Below, piece after piece: positions 34,724 to 43,318 of a DNA stretch of 64,000 nt. Below the pieces are notes generated by a model. That model searched no databases. It saw only the letters and a program-made list of their open reading frames with translations, and had not been told where the DNA came from. The DNA comes from Acidovorax sp. RAC01. Lineage in GTDB: Bacteria; Pseudomonadota; Gammaproteobacteria; Burkholderiales; Burkholderiaceae_C. How positions within the stretch are numbered: position 1 is the stretch's first letter; each line of letters begins with the position of its first letter. The position numbers were made by a program, and so were the translations under genes. The stretch lies in contig NZ_CP016447.1 in assembly GCF_001714725.1 (NCBI RefSeq), forward strand, positions 2,061,001 to 2,125,000, in the 5' to 3' direction.

Positions 34724-35842
34724 ATGACCCGCCGCCCGACCCCTGCCCCCCACACGCCCGCCACGCTCTACCTCAGCGCGCCCGAGGCCGCCCGGCTGAT
34801 CGCTGCCAAGGGCTTGCCCGCCTGCCTTGAAGGCATCGCCGACTGCATTGCGGCCGACTTTCGGCGCTGGGGCGATTTTGACAAGGTGCCGCGCGTGCCC
34901 AGCTATTCGCCCGGCGGTGCCATCGAGCTGATGCCCATTGCCGACGATGCGACCTACACCTTCAAGTACGTGAACGGCCACCCGGGCAACACCCGCCAGG
35001 GGCTGCCCACCGTGATGGCTTTTGGGGTGCTGGCCGATGTGGCCACCGGCACGCCCCGGTTCCTGAGCGAGCTGACGCTGACCACGGCCCTGCGCACCGC
35101 TGCCATGTCGGCCGTGGCGGCCCGGGCGCTGGCCAGGCCCGGCAGCCGGGTGATGGCGCTCATCGGCAACGGTGCGCAAAGCGAGTTCCAGGCGCTGGCC
35201 TTCCAGCACCTGGTCGGCATTCGCGAACTGCGGCTGTTCGACACCGACCCGCAGGCCACGGCCAAGCTGCAGGCCAACCTGGCGGGCTCGGGCCTTGCAC
35301 TCACGCGCTGCACCAGCGCGGCTGAGGCAGCCCGGGGCGCCGACATCATCACCACCATCACCGCCGACAAGGCCCGGGCGAAGGTGCTTTGCGCCGACAT
35401 GGTCGGACGGGGCACCCACATCAATGCCGTAGGGGGCGACTGCCCGGGCAAGACCGAACTGGAGGCCGCCGTGCTTGCGCTGGCGCGCGTGTTCGTCGAG
35501 TACACCCCGCAGACCCGCGTGGAAGGGGAGATCCAGCAGATGCCCGCGGACTTTCCCGTGACGGAGCTGTGGGAGGTGCTGGCAGGCCGTGCGGCCGGTC
35601 GCCACAGTGCGGACGAGATCACGGTGTTCGATTCGGTCGGCTTTGCGCTGGAAGACTTTTCAGCGCTGCGCTTCATGCACGCGGCTGCCGTGGCACTGGG
35701 CATGGGCACGCCCATCGACCTCATCCCCGTGCTGGACGACCCTCGCGACCTGTTCGCGCTGCTGCGCCCCAAGGCTGCCCAATGGCCCGCTGCGGCACGG
35801 CCCATGCACACAAGCCGCGCCGCGCAGGCCGAGCCCGCCTGA
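34724..35842 (+). CDS. Ornithine cyclodeaminase
   Basis: A 372-residue member of the ornithine cyclodeaminase/mu-crystallin family. Features include VPRVPSYSPGGAIELMPIADDATYTFKYVNGHPGNTRQGLPTV-type substrate region (described here from about residue 45 to 90), the Rossmann motif ALIGNGAQSEFQALAF (near 145-160) and GTHINAVGGDCPGKTEL (about 228-244). The enzyme converts L-ornithine to L-proline and ammonia with NAD. The Asp in the FDSVGFALEDFSAL segment is the expected catalytic region. A GAAGGAG ribosome-binding site lies 7-13 bases before the ATG. The frame is open further upstream but lacks family character. Expression is probably controlled by the divergent Lrp protein. Confidence 0.9.
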   Translation: MTRRPTPAPHTPATLYLSAPEAARLIAAKGLPACLEGIADCIAADFRRWGDFDKVPRVPSYSPGGAIELMPIADDATYTFKYVNGHPGNTRQGLPTVMAFGVLADVATGTPRFLSELTLTTALRTAAMSAVAARALARPGSRVMALIGNGAQSEFQALAFQHLVGIRELRLFDTDPQATAKLQANLAGSGLALTRCTSAAEAARGADIITTITADKARAKVLCADMVGRGTHINAVGGDCPGKTELEAAVLALARVFVEYTPQTRVEGEIQQMPADFPVTELWEVLAGRAAGRHSADEITVFDSVGFALEDFSALRFMHAAAVALGMGTPIDLIPVLDDPRDLFALLRPKAAQWPAAARPMHTSRAAQAEPA

Positions 35843-36097
35843 GCCCGACGGCGGGCCCGCACGCCCGGGGATGCTGCAGGGGCGGCTTGGGGTCGGGGGC
35901 ATGCCAGCGCAGCCTGCGGGGCGCGCGCAGCGGCCTGAACCTCAACCCCTGCCCTGCAGGCAGTCGCCAGCTTCGATCCTGAACAATCCGCGCGGGCCGG
36001 GCGTGTTAAAGCCCTGCGCCGTCGTGCAACCGAGCGCAATGAACGGTTCAGGAGGCTCCATGCCGCCCCCGTGACCACCTCCCCGTAGCGGCGCCCG

Positions 36098-36820
36098 TCA
36101 ATCCTTCCAGACGACCGCGCTGGCCGGATCGGCCCGGGTGGTGCGGAACTGGTTGGCCGGGTGCGCGGCATCGGCCAAACCAAACGAGATGGCGCAGACC
36201 ACATTGCGGTCAGCCCCGATGCCCAGCACCTCGCGCAGCACATCGGGGTAGGCCGCCAGCGCCGCCTGGGCAATGCTGGCCACACCCAGGCTGTGGGCGG
36301 CCAGCAGAAAGTGCGCCACATAGGCGCCACAGTCCACCGCGCCATACGGGCCCAGCGCCTCGTCGCTGGTGACGATGGCCACATGCGGCGCGCCGAACAT
36401 GGTGAAGTTCTGCGCGGCCTGCAGCGCCGATGCCGCGCGGTCGCCACGGGCAATGCCTACCGCGTCGTACAGGCCCAGGCCGCATTCGCGGCGGCGCTCC
36501 TGGTACACGCCGCGGTACTCGCGCGGCCAGGGCAGGTCGGGCTGGGGTGGCCCGCCGGCCACACGGGCCTGCAGTGCCGCGCGCAGGGCATCGAGCGTGG
36601 CGCCGCTGGCAATGTGCAGCTGCCAGGGCTGCGCGTTGCACCACGATGCCGTGCGCTGCGCGGCCGCCAGGATGCGCTCGATGGTGGCGCGCGGCAGGGG
36701 GGCTGGCAAAAAAGCACGGCAGCTGTAGCGGCTGTGCAGCAGGGCCGACACAGTGTCGAAAGCCGGGGTGGTGGCCACCGCGGCGGTGCCTTGCGCGGCC
36801 AGGGGTGTAGGCGCTGTCAT
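36098..36820 (-). CDS. Nitroreductase family protein
   Basis: A 240-residue FMN-dependent oxidoreductase: LLHSRYSCRAFLPAPLPRATIERILAAAQRTASWCNAQPWQLHI at about 27-70 is the nitroreductase start with the FMN-contacting Arg and Asn, and FLLAAHSLGVASIAQAALAAYPDVLREVLGI later on is the usual second half. The sequence resembles the NfnB/PnbA-like group, but the substrate is unknown. Start at the ATG at 36820; an upstream open frame overlaps the neighbouring gene and is not real. It follows the PHA granule gene by 8 bases on the same strand. Confidence 0.86.
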   Translation of the reverse strand: MTAPTPLAAQGTAAVATTPAFDTVSALLHSRYSCRAFLPAPLPRATIERILAAAQRTASWCNAQPWQLHIASGATLDALRAALQARVAGGPPQPDLPWPREYRGVYQERRRECGLGLYDAVGIARGDRAASALQAAQNFTMFGAPHVAIVTSDEALGPYGAVDCGAYVAHFLLAAHSLGVASIAQAALAAYPDVLREVLGIGADRNVVCAISFGLADAAHPANQFRTTRADPASAVVWKD

Positions 36821-36828
36821 GGGCACGC

Positions 36829-37236
36829 TCAGGCCTTCTTGGGCTTGGTGACAGGCTTGGCGGCTGCCGCCTTGGCTGCAGGCTTTGTTGCGGCGGCCTC
36901 CGCAGGTTTTTTCTTGTCTGCTGCGGCTTTTTTGCCTGCCGGGTGGGGTGCGTTCAGCAGGGCGTCCAGCTGCTCGCCAATCTCGGCTTCGATGCGGTCC
37001 TTGAACGCGCCGAACAGAAAGCCCAGTTGCGCCTTCATCTCGAACTGGTGGCCATCCACCAGCAGCGTGCCCTTGACGCCCGAGCGGCTGAAGGTCAGCA
37101 GGTCTTCCGTGCCACCTTCTTCGTAGGTGCATTCCATGTCGAACTTTTCTTCGGCCTTTTCGGCCCAGGCAAAGGCGACCTTGCGGGCTTCCTTGAAGCC
37201 CAGGTGGTGTTCGCGATGGATGTGGATGTCTGGCAC
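36829..37236 (-). CDS. Polyhydroxyalkanoic acid system family protein
   Basis: A 135-residue protein. The first 90 residues (MPDIHIHREHHLGFKEARKVAFAWAEKAEEKF, then VKGTLLVDGHQFEMKAQLGFLFG) match the PHA granule region family, a single-domain protein of PHA-forming bacteria. The tail is a Lys/Ala/Pro-rich stretch of about 40 residues, of the type that binds DNA or granule surfaces in phasin-like proteins. Function is not established. Confidence 0.85.
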   Translation of the reverse strand: MPDIHIHREHHLGFKEARKVAFAWAEKAEEKFDMECTYEEGGTEDLLTFSRSGVKGTLLVDGHQFEMKAQLGFLFGAFKDRIEAEIGEQLDALLNAPHPAGKKAAADKKKPAEAAATKPAAKAAAAKPVTKPKKA

Positions 37237-37265
37237 CGGGGGTCTCCTTGGGGCGTGGGTCGTTA

Positions 37266-38414
37266 TCAGTGGGGGGCTGGCAGCAGCGCGCGCAGGGCCT
37301 GTTGGCGCTGGGCCTGTGGCTGCCGTGCAAGCTGCCGTACGGCATCATAAAACCGCGGCCAGTCGCCGCCCTCGCGCGCGTGCAAGGCTTCAAACGCAGG
37401 CACCAGCTCGTCGTACGCAGCCTGGGCTGCAAAGCTGGCGTTGTTGGCGCGGGCCACCCAGCGGTCGTAGCCCGTCACCTGGGCGGTGGTGACCAGCGGG
37501 GCGCTGCCATCCTGAGGCTTCAGCCAGCGCTCGCGCAGCGTGGCGTACTCGGCCCTGAATGCTTGCATTGCTTCATTTTTCATAGCATCAAGAGCATATG
37601 AATCAAGCGGTAGAGGCTGTTTTTGATCATAAATGGCCGCCAGCCGAGTCCGCGTGGCCCGGGTGAGGGCGCGGAACGCACTGCGGCGCGCCTCGCTGGT
37701 GGCAGCAGCGGCTCGGGCTGGGGCGCTCGCCTGCGTGGCCAGCCACTGGGCGATGCCGATGCGCTCGACCGCGGTGGCAAAGGATTCGTTGAACAGCGTG
37801 TCGCCCTCGGCATACACCACCTGGTGCGCCAGTTCATGAAACAGTAGCCGCACGAAGTCGCCCTCGGGCCAGGCAATGAAGGTGCTCAGCAGCGGGTCGC
37901 CCCCCGCCCAGTTCATGTAGCCCAGCGTGGAGTACGCGGGCACGCCGTACACCTCCACCTCCAGCCCCTGGGCGGCCAGCCGGGCGGCTTCGGCCTGCGC
38001 GTCGGCTTCGGTGAAGTAGCCGCGGTAGCCGATGCAGCCCGTGACGGGAAAGCACCAGGTGTGCAGTTTCAGCGCGTACGGCGGCGCGGCCACCACGTTC
38101 CACACGGCGGCGGGGCGCTTCAGGTCGGCATAGCGGCGGTAGCTGGCGTTGTCGGGCAGGCCCAGCTCGGCCACCGCAAATGCGCGGGCGCGCTGGGCCA
38201 GCTGTAGGCGCTCACGCAGCGCGGGCGCAATGTCGTCGCGCGCCACCCAGGTGTCGACAGGCTCGGCCGCCTGCATGAGCTGCACATGCCCGCGCAGGGA
38301 TTGCCAGTAGTAGCCGATAGCGCCCGAGCCGCTGCCCGTGCTGGCGCAGCCGGCCAGGGCCAGCGTTGTCAGGGCCAATGCCGCAAGCCTTGCGGGAGCC
38401 AGAGGAAATTGCAT
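37266..38414 (-). CDS. Lipoprotein metallo-aminopeptidase (Aminopep family)
   Basis: A 382-residue predicted lipoprotein: LALAGC gives lipidation at Cys23. The family-specific segment YGVPAYSTLGYMNWAGGDPLLSTF (157-180) precedes the zinc motif HELAH (193-197), with Glu210 of NESFA as the third ligand. This is the putative aminopeptidase family found in proteobacteria, expected in the periplasm or outer membrane. Residues about 262-282 are encoded by a copy of the dispersed repeat and have no counterpart that I would expect in relatives; they lie in the helical region after the active site, where extra residues could be tolerated. Confidence 0.85.
   Translation of the reverse strand: MQFPLAPARLAALALTTLALAGCASTGSGSGAIGYYWQSLRGHVQLMQAAEPVDTWVARDDIAPALRERLQLAQRARAFAVAELGLPDNASYRRYADLKRPAAVWNVVAAPPYALKLHTWCFPVTGCIGYRGYFTEADAQAEAARLAAQGLEVEVYGVPAYSTLGYMNWAGGDPLLSTFIAWPEGDFVRLLFHELAHQVVYAEGDTLFNESFATAVERIGIAQWLATQASAPARAAAATSEARRSAFRALTRATRTRLAAIYDQKQPLPLDSYALDAMKNEAMQAFRAEYATLRERWLKPQDGSAPLVTTAQVTGYDRWVARANNASFAAQAAYDELVPAFEALHAREGGDWPRFYDAVRQLARQPQAQRQQALRALLPAPH
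37570..37632 (-). repeat. Dispersed 60-bp repeat, copy 5, inside the aminopeptidase gene
   Basis: The stretch reads TTCATTTTTCATAGCATC at one end and GCGGTAGAGGCTGTTTTTGAT at the other, the same ends as intergenic copies. On the coding strand it is translated as DQKQPLPLDSYALDAMKNEA. Length keeps the frame open. Confidence 0.65.
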
Positions 38415-38464
38415 CGGGGCAGTTTATGGGCAGATGGCAGGGCCATCGCCGCGTGGGGCTTCGC

Positions 38465-38660
38465 ACCGTGGCGCAGCCCATTCCCGAGGTGGCGCGCACG
38501 CTGTCCACGTCGGCGGCATCCATCGCCCTGTCCAGGGGCCTCACGAAGCACGGCTGGCCGTTGGTCGGGCCTGCCGCCGTGTATGCGTTCATGCAGGCCA
38601 TGGGCCTGACCCATGACCTATGACTATCTGGAACGCTGTCACGCAAGGGCTGACGCCGGG
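38465..38660 (+). pseudogene. tag: Remnant of DNA-3-methyladenine glycosylase I
   Basis: The frame from about 38465 reads IPEVARTLSTSAASIALSRGLTKHGWPLVGPAAVYAFMQAMGLTHD, which follows the C-terminal part of Tag proteins (SxALSRxLKKxGWxFVGPTTVYAFMQAMGLVNDH). A shift of frame near 38622 then gives YDYLERCHARAD, matching the expected DHLxxCHR end in another phase. The N-terminal two thirds, with the catalytic residues, are missing. It fills the gap between the aminopeptidase and MFS genes. Confidence 0.75.
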
Positions 38661-38718
38661 TTCGGCACCGCCTTGCTGCCATCGCGGCCGGGGGCGCGGC
38701 ACGGCCCGACTGCAGCCC

Positions 38719-39951
38719 CTACCGCTGCATCTGCGGCCGCAGCATCCACAGCGCACCCAGCGCTGCCAGGCCCAGCAGGGTGGTCAGCCACAGTGCACCC
38801 GCGCCAAACCGGTCCAGCAGCATTCCGAACAGCAGGGGCGCAAAGGCCTGCGCCACGCGGGCCGGCACCATCATCAGCCCCTGCCGCGCACCGTAGCCCT
38901 GCGGGCCGAACAGCACCAGCGGCAGCGTGCCCTTGGCAATGGTGAGCACGCCATTGCCCGCGCCGTGCAGCACGGTGAACACCGCGGCAGCCGGGCCGCC
39001 CAGCAGCATCAGGATGCCTGCGCCCACGGGGTGCGCGGCAGCGGCCAGCTGCGCTGAAATCAGAGGGTGCATGCGGCGCAGCAGCCCGAACTCGGCCAGC
39101 CGCGCCGCCACCTGCGCCGGCCCCACCAGCGCGGCCATGGCCACCGCCGCCTGCAGCGATGTGCCACTGGCCTGCAGCAGCCGCGGCAGGTGTGCGGCCA
39201 TGGCCGTGCTGGTGAACCAGGTCACGGCGAACACGAACGACAGCAGCAGCGTGGCCCGCAACGTGCCGGTGCCGGTGCGGGTGTTGGCGCCTGCCGCAGC
39301 CGCAGCGGGCACTGCTGTGCTGGCGCCCGAGGTGTGGGGCGCAGTGCCAGAAGTCGCAGCATCGCCATCCGCCGCGTGCGCGCCGGCTCCGCGCGGTAGC
39401 CAGCTGTTGAGCGGCACGCCCACCAGCAGGTGCAGTGCGGCCCAGCCCATGCAGGCCCCGCGCCAGCCCCACTGCGCCTCCATCCACGCAGACAGCGGCC
39501 AGCCCACGGTGCTGGCAAAACCGGCAATGAGTGTGATGCCGGTAATGGCATTGCGGGCCCCCTGGCCGTACAGCCGAACCAGGCTGGAAAAGGCCGCCTC
39601 GTACAACCCTGACCCCATGGCCACGCCCATGATGATCCACGCGGCAAACAAGGTCGCCGGTCCTTGCGACATGGCCATGCAGCCCAGTCCGGTTGCAAAC
39701 ACCAGGTTGCTGCCCAGCAGCACCGGGCGCCCGCCGTGCGTGTCGATGGCGCGGCCTGCGAAGGGCCCCAGCAGGGCCGACACGATGAGCGCCACCGAGA
39801 ACGCCGCGAACACGGTGGCCGTACCGGCCCCCAGGTCGCGCGCCATGGGTTCGGCCAGCATGGCCGGCAGGTAGTACGAAGAGGCCCATGCCAGGGTCTG
39901 GGCCGTGCCCAGGCGTGCGACCGCACCGCGCTGCCGGGGGGCGGCGGTCAT
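38719..39951 (-). CDS. MFS transporter next to arsH
   Basis: A 410-residue major facilitator protein with 12 predicted helices in two halves, split by an Ala/Thr/Gly-rich cytoplasmic loop (about 195-230). The opening LGTAQTLAWASSYYLPAMLAEPMARDLG and the GPFAGRAIDTHGGRPVLLGSN loop motif between helices 2 and 3 are clear. It starts 34 bases after the arsH stop in the same direction and could be part of the arsenic operon as an exporter, but it is not ArsB, Acr3 or clearly ArsJ. Substrate unknown. Confidence 0.82.
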   Translation of the reverse strand: MTAAPRQRGAVARLGTAQTLAWASSYYLPAMLAEPMARDLGAGTATVFAAFSVALIVSALLGPFAGRAIDTHGGRPVLLGSNLVFATGLGCMAMSQGPATLFAAWIIMGVAMGSGLYEAAFSSLVRLYGQGARNAITGITLIAGFASTVGWPLSAWMEAQWGWRGACMGWAALHLLVGVPLNSWLPRGAGAHAADGDAATSGTAPHTSGASTAVPAAAAAGANTRTGTGTLRATLLLSFVFAVTWFTSTAMAAHLPRLLQASGTSLQAAVAMAALVGPAQVAARLAEFGLLRRMHPLISAQLAAAAHPVGAGILMLLGGPAAAVFTVLHGAGNGVLTIAKGTLPLVLFGPQGYGARQGLMMVPARVAQAFAPLLFGMLLDRFGAGALWLTTLLGLAALGALWMLRPQMQR

Positions 39952-39985
39952 GGCGCGGGCCGGTCGGCAGGGGCCAGGCGCTGCA

Positions 39986-40732
39986 TCACACCGCCTGCGG
40001 CAGGTTCACCCGCCGCGCCAGCGCCTCGGCGCTTTCCTTGCGCTCGCTGTAGCGGTCCACCAGGTAGGGCGCCACATCGCGGGTGAGCAGCGTGAACTTG
40101 AACAGCTCCTCCACCACGTCCACGATGCGGTCGTAGTACGCCGAGGGCTTCATCCGGTCGTCATCGCCAAACTCCTGGTAAGCCTTGGCCACCGACGACT
40201 GGTTCGGAATGGTGAGCATCCGCATCCAGCGGCCCAGCAAGCGCATCTGGTTCACGGCGTTGAACGACTGCGAGCCCCCGCTCACCTGCATCACGGCCAG
40301 CGTCTTGCCCTGCGTGGGCCGGATGGCGCCGACCGACAGCGGGATCCAGTCGATCTGCGTCTTCATGAGGCCCGTCATGGCGCCATGGCGCTCGGGCGAG
40401 CACCACACCATGCCTTCGGACCACTGCGCCAGCGCGCGCAGCTCGACCACCTTGGGGTGCGTGTCGGGCGCGTCGTCCACCTGCGGTAAGCCTGCGGGGT
40501 TGAAGATGCGCACCTCGCCGCCCATGGCGGTCAGCAGGCGTGCGGCCTCTTCGGTCACCAGCCGGCTGAACGACCGCGGCCGCAGCGAACCGTAGAGCAA
40601 CGCGAACCGCGGCGGGTGGGTGCTGGGCACTGCCTGCAGGTGCGCCATCGACGGTACGGCGAAGCAGGCAGCGTCGAGCTGGGGAAGATCGCCCAAAGCG
40701 TCTGGAGACGCGGGCAGGGGGGCTTCAGGCAA
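39986..40732 (-). CDS. arsH: Arsenical resistance flavoprotein ArsH
   Basis: About 248 residues. FMN-binding and family motifs are [47 protein letters not shown] and [23 protein letters not shown]. ArsH is an NADPH-dependent FMN reductase that oxidises toxic trivalent organoarsenicals and gives resistance to them. There is no ATG near the family start; the TTG at 40732 overlaps the arsC stop by 8 bases and gives the usual length, so translation is coupled to arsC. It is the last or next-to-last gene of the minus-strand arm that begins with phnF. Confidence 0.88.
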   Translation of the reverse strand: MPEAPLPASPDALGDLPQLDAACFAVPSMAHLQAVPSTHPPRFALLYGSLRPRSFSRLVTEEAARLLTAMGGEVRIFNPAGLPQVDDAPDTHPKVVELRALAQWSEGMVWCSPERHGAMTGLMKTQIDWIPLSVGAIRPTQGKTLAVMQVSGGSQSFNAVNQMRLLGRWMRMLTIPNQSSVAKAYQEFGDDDRMKPSAYYDRIVDVVEELFKFTLLTRDVAPYLVDRYSERKESAEALARRVNLPQAV

Positions 40733-41150
40733 GGCGCTCTCCCTGGGCGTTGATGACCACTTCGCCGTCTTCCTTGGTGAATGCGCCTTTCTGCGGCGCC
40801 GGCAGGATGTCCAGCACCTGCTCCGACGGCCTGCACAGCCGCGTGCCCAGTGGCGTGACGACGATGGGCCGGTTGATGAGGATCGGGTGCGCCAGCATGG
40901 CGTCGATGAGCTGTGCGTCGGTGGTGCCGGGCGCATGGAGCCCCAGTTCTGTGAACAGGGCTTCCTTGGTGCGCACGGCATTGATCACGGGCTGGCCGGT
41001 GGCGGCGATCCGGGCCTGCAGCGTGGCCCGGTCGGGCGGGGTCTTGAGGTATTCGATGACCAGGGGCTCGATGCCGCTGTTGCGGATCATGGCCAGCGTG
41101 TTGCGCGAGGTGCCGCACTTCGGGTTGTGATAGATCGTGATGTCGGTCAT
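40725..41150 (-). CDS. arsC: Arsenate reductase (glutaredoxin-dependent type)
   Basis: A 141-residue thioredoxin-fold enzyme with [13 protein letters not shown], placing the catalytic Cys at residue 12, and [24 protein letters not shown] carrying the arsenate-binding arginines. It reduces arsenate to arsenite for export. The ATG overlaps the phnN stop by four bases (ATGA), and the arsH start overlaps its stop, so it is tightly embedded in the phosphonate operon. No arsenite pump of the ArsB or Acr3 class, and no ArsR, is in the window. Confidence 0.94.
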   Translation of the reverse strand: MTDITIYHNPKCGTSRNTLAMIRNSGIEPLVIEYLKTPPDRATLQARIAATGQPVINAVRTKEALFTELGLHAPGTTDAQLIDAMLAHPILINRPIVVTPLGTRLCRPSEQVLDILPAPQKGAFTKEDGEVVINAQGERLA

Positions 41151-41812
41151 GGGGTTTCCAGGGGCTGTGCCACGAGCGCAGGCGAGCGCGGGGCTTGCGG
41201 CGAAAGTGTGCCACCGGCAGGGGGCACAGGCGATGGAGTTTCGGGCCAGCCGGGTACCTGGCGCAGAGCTGCCAGGAGCTGCTCGCCCGCGTTGTCCAGG
41301 TGGTGGTCGTTGCAGATATCGATGCGTGGAACGCCGGGTGGCAGCGCAAAGGCCAGGGCGCGCTGCACGCGGGCCTGCACTTCGTCAGGGGTTTCGCGGC
41401 CGCGTGCCAGCAGTCGCTGGCGCAGTACCTCTGCCGTGGCCGTGATGTGCACCGGCAGCAATGCCGCAAATGCGGCCAGTGCCTGGGGCAGGTGCGCGCG
41501 CGAGCCATTGACCAGCACCCAGTGGCCATCGCCCAGCGGCGCCAGCTGTGCATGGCGGATGCCGTAGCCCAGGCCATTGGCGTGCCAGTGCAGTGCAAAC
41601 GCGCCTGACTCGCGCAATGCTGCAAATGACGCGGGCGAAACGCTTTCGTGCTGCTCCGTGCCTGGTGCAGCGCTGGCCGCGGGCGGGCGGCTGATAGTGC
41701 GCTGCGCCCAGTGCAACGGGAAGCCGTCGGGGAGGTGGGCGCGCAGCCAGCCCAGAAGGCTGTCCTTGCCCGCACCCGAGGGGCCCATCACATACACCAG
41801 CCGCGCCACCAT
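41147..41812 (-). CDS. phnN: Ribose 1,5-bisphosphokinase PhnN
   Basis: A 221-residue P-loop kinase of the guanylate-kinase fold: VYVMGPSGAGKDSLLGWLR (7-25) is Walker A, followed by RTISRPP, and GLGYGI in the middle. PhnN phosphorylates ribose 1,5-bisphosphate, the product of the C-P lyase route, to PRPP. The ATG at 41812 overlaps the DUF1045 stop (TGATG); an adjacent GTG at 41815 is less likely. About 30 Pro/Ser-rich residues at the C-terminus extend beyond the usual kinase. Confidence 0.9.
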   Translation of the reverse strand: MVARLVYVMGPSGAGKDSLLGWLRAHLPDGFPLHWAQRTISRPPAASAAPGTEQHESVSPASFAALRESGAFALHWHANGLGYGIRHAQLAPLGDGHWVLVNGSRAHLPQALAAFAALLPVHITATAEVLRQRLLARGRETPDEVQARVQRALAFALPPGVPRIDICNDHHLDNAGEQLLAALRQVPGWPETPSPVPPAGGTLSPQAPRSPALVAQPLETP

Positions 41813-42552
41813 CACGCACCCATCTCCAGCTGGTCCAGCAGCACGAAGTCGGCACCCGGCGTGGGCTCGGCAAAGATCGCCAGGCTGTTGAACTGCAACG
41901 TGGGCAGGTCTGAAAAAAACTGCTGTGCTGCGTCCAGCACCAGGTCGGCTGTGCGCGCATCCACCTGCCCGAGGTCGCCCGTGAGCGACAGGTGAAAGCG
42001 GAACTCCTCCAGAACGAAGGGGTAGCCCCAGCGCTGCAGCAGGTCGTCCTGCCGGGGCGTCAGCCCCGTCGCACGCCGCCGCGCCAGCGCCGCATCGTCC
42101 AGCGGTGCCGCGAGCGGCTGCAGTTGCGTCACGCACGCGGCCGCCACGGCCTGCACCTGTGCGTTGGCCGCGGGGGAGGGCATGGGCACCAGCGCCAGAA
42201 AGTCGTCAATGCGCTCGACCTGCAGGGGGGGCAAGGCAAACCTCTTGAGGCTGCTGGCCAGAGCCTGCACGGCCTGGTGCAGGTCCACCCAGTGGGTGCC
42301 CGGCGCCAGGGCAAACGGCGCCTTCAGGGTGCCGTGCCAGCCATAGCGGCGCGGTGCGGCAGTCAGCCGCTGCAGGTCCGCGGGTGCCACGCCGTGGATG
42401 TCCAGTTGCGGCAACGGCTGCAGCTGCGCGGCACAACGCCCCAGCCAGTGGCTGCCAGCCAGCCAGCCCAGCGTGCCGGGGCTGGGCGCGTAGTACACCG
42501 CGTAGCGGTGGGCGGTGGCGGGCGTGTTCGGGGGGCTTACGTCAGTGTTCAT
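41812..42552 (-). CDS. DUF1045 phosphonate-operon protein, 2H phosphoesterase-like
   Basis: About 246 residues, of the family found almost only beside C-P lyase genes. Two short motifs of the form H-x-(T/S) are seen: GWHGTLKAPF with H73-G-T75 and FRFHLSL with H187-L-S189. A pair of such motifs is the active-site signature of 2H phosphoesterases, which open cyclic phosphodiesters. The start used is the ATG at 42552 (a TTG lies nine bases upstream); it overlaps the phnF stop. No phnP (the usual cyclic phosphodiesterase of the pathway) is in the window, so this protein could fill that step; that is inference. Confidence 0.85.
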   Translation of the reverse strand: MNTDVSPPNTPATAHRYAVYYAPSPGTLGWLAGSHWLGRCAAQLQPLPQLDIHGVAPADLQRLTAAPRRYGWHGTLKAPFALAPGTHWVDLHQAVQALASSLKRFALPPLQVERIDDFLALVPMPSPAANAQVQAVAAACVTQLQPLAAPLDDAALARRRATGLTPRQDDLLQRWGYPFVLEEFRFHLSLTGDLGQVDARTADLVLDAAQQFFSDLPTLQFNSLAIFAEPTPGADFVLLDQLEMGA

Positions 42553-43318
42553 CGTGGTCAATCGTCAGTTTCACGCGGTCGCCCGCAAACCAGGCGCGGG
42601 CCCATTCGATGGGGGTTCCGCTCGGGTCCACATTCAGGCTTTCGACCTGCAGCACCGGCCGCGCCGTGGGCTGGCGCAGCTGCGCAGCCACTTCGGCAGT
42701 GGGCAGCTCGGCAGTGATGCGGCTCTCGCGCCGGGTGTAGTCGGCCACGCCGTGGGCGGCAAAGCCGGCGGTGATGGAGCCGGTTTCGCGCACCACCTGG
42801 GCCAGGTTGGCGAAGCGCGGCAGCGGAAAGTAGCGCTCGCTCAGGTGCAGCGGCTGGCCTTCGGCCTCGCCCATCACGCGCAGCGCCAGCAGCGGGCTGC
42901 GTGCGGGCACCTGCAGCGCACGCGCCAAGGCGGCGGTGGCGCGCACGGTGTCTTCACCCAGCACCACCAGGCTGCCGCGCAAACCCGCCTGGGCCAGGCC
43001 CTGCTGGTGGCGCGTGCGTTTGCCCAGCACCAGGTCCACCGCGAAGTCTTCCACATACGTGCCGCTGCCCTGCGTGATACGCACCAGCCCCTGGCTGCAC
43101 AGGCTGGCGAGCGACCGGCGGATGGTGTGCCGGTTCACGCCAAACTGCTCGGCGAGCGCGTGCTCGGACGGCAGGCGCTCGCCGGGGGCATAGGTGCCGC
43201 TGCCAATGGCTTCGGCCAGCTCGGTGGCAATCCGCGTCCAGAAGCTGTCGCGTGCCGGGCGCGGTGGTGGTGATGCAGCGTGTTGAAGCAGGGTGGAGGC
43301 AAGTGTGTTGGCTGTCAT
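42542..43318 (-). CDS. phnF: Phosphonate regulator PhnF (GntR/HutC family)
   Basis: A 258-residue regulator with an N-terminal GntR winged helix (WTRIATELAEAIGSGTYAPGERLPSEHALAEQFGVNRHTIRRSLASLCSQGLVRITQGSGTYV, about 27-88) and a C-terminal UTRA domain (LALRVMGEAEGQPLHLSERYFPL onward). It stands divergent to phnG, the typical place for PhnF, and heads the arm phnF-DUF1045-phnN-arsC-arsH. Near-identical candidate operators lie before phnG and phnC. A Pho-box-like sequence overlaps its own start codon. Confidence 0.9.
   Translation of the reverse strand: MTANTLASTLLQHAASPPPRPARDSFWTRIATELAEAIGSGTYAPGERLPSEHALAEQFGVNRHTIRRSLASLCSQGLVRITQGSGTYVEDFAVDLVLGKRTRHQQGLAQAGLRGSLVVLGEDTVRATAALARALQVPARSPLLALRVMGEAEGQPLHLSERYFPLPRFANLAQVVRETGSITAGFAAHGVADYTRRESRITAELPTAEVAAQLRQPTARPVLQVESLNVDPSGTPIEWARAWFAGDRVKLTIDHDEH

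Noticed and set aside
39986..40981. The longer arsH open frame starting inside arsC
   Set aside because: Its first 83 codons lie antiphase in arsC and show no ArsH similarity; the TTG at 40732 gives the normal length.
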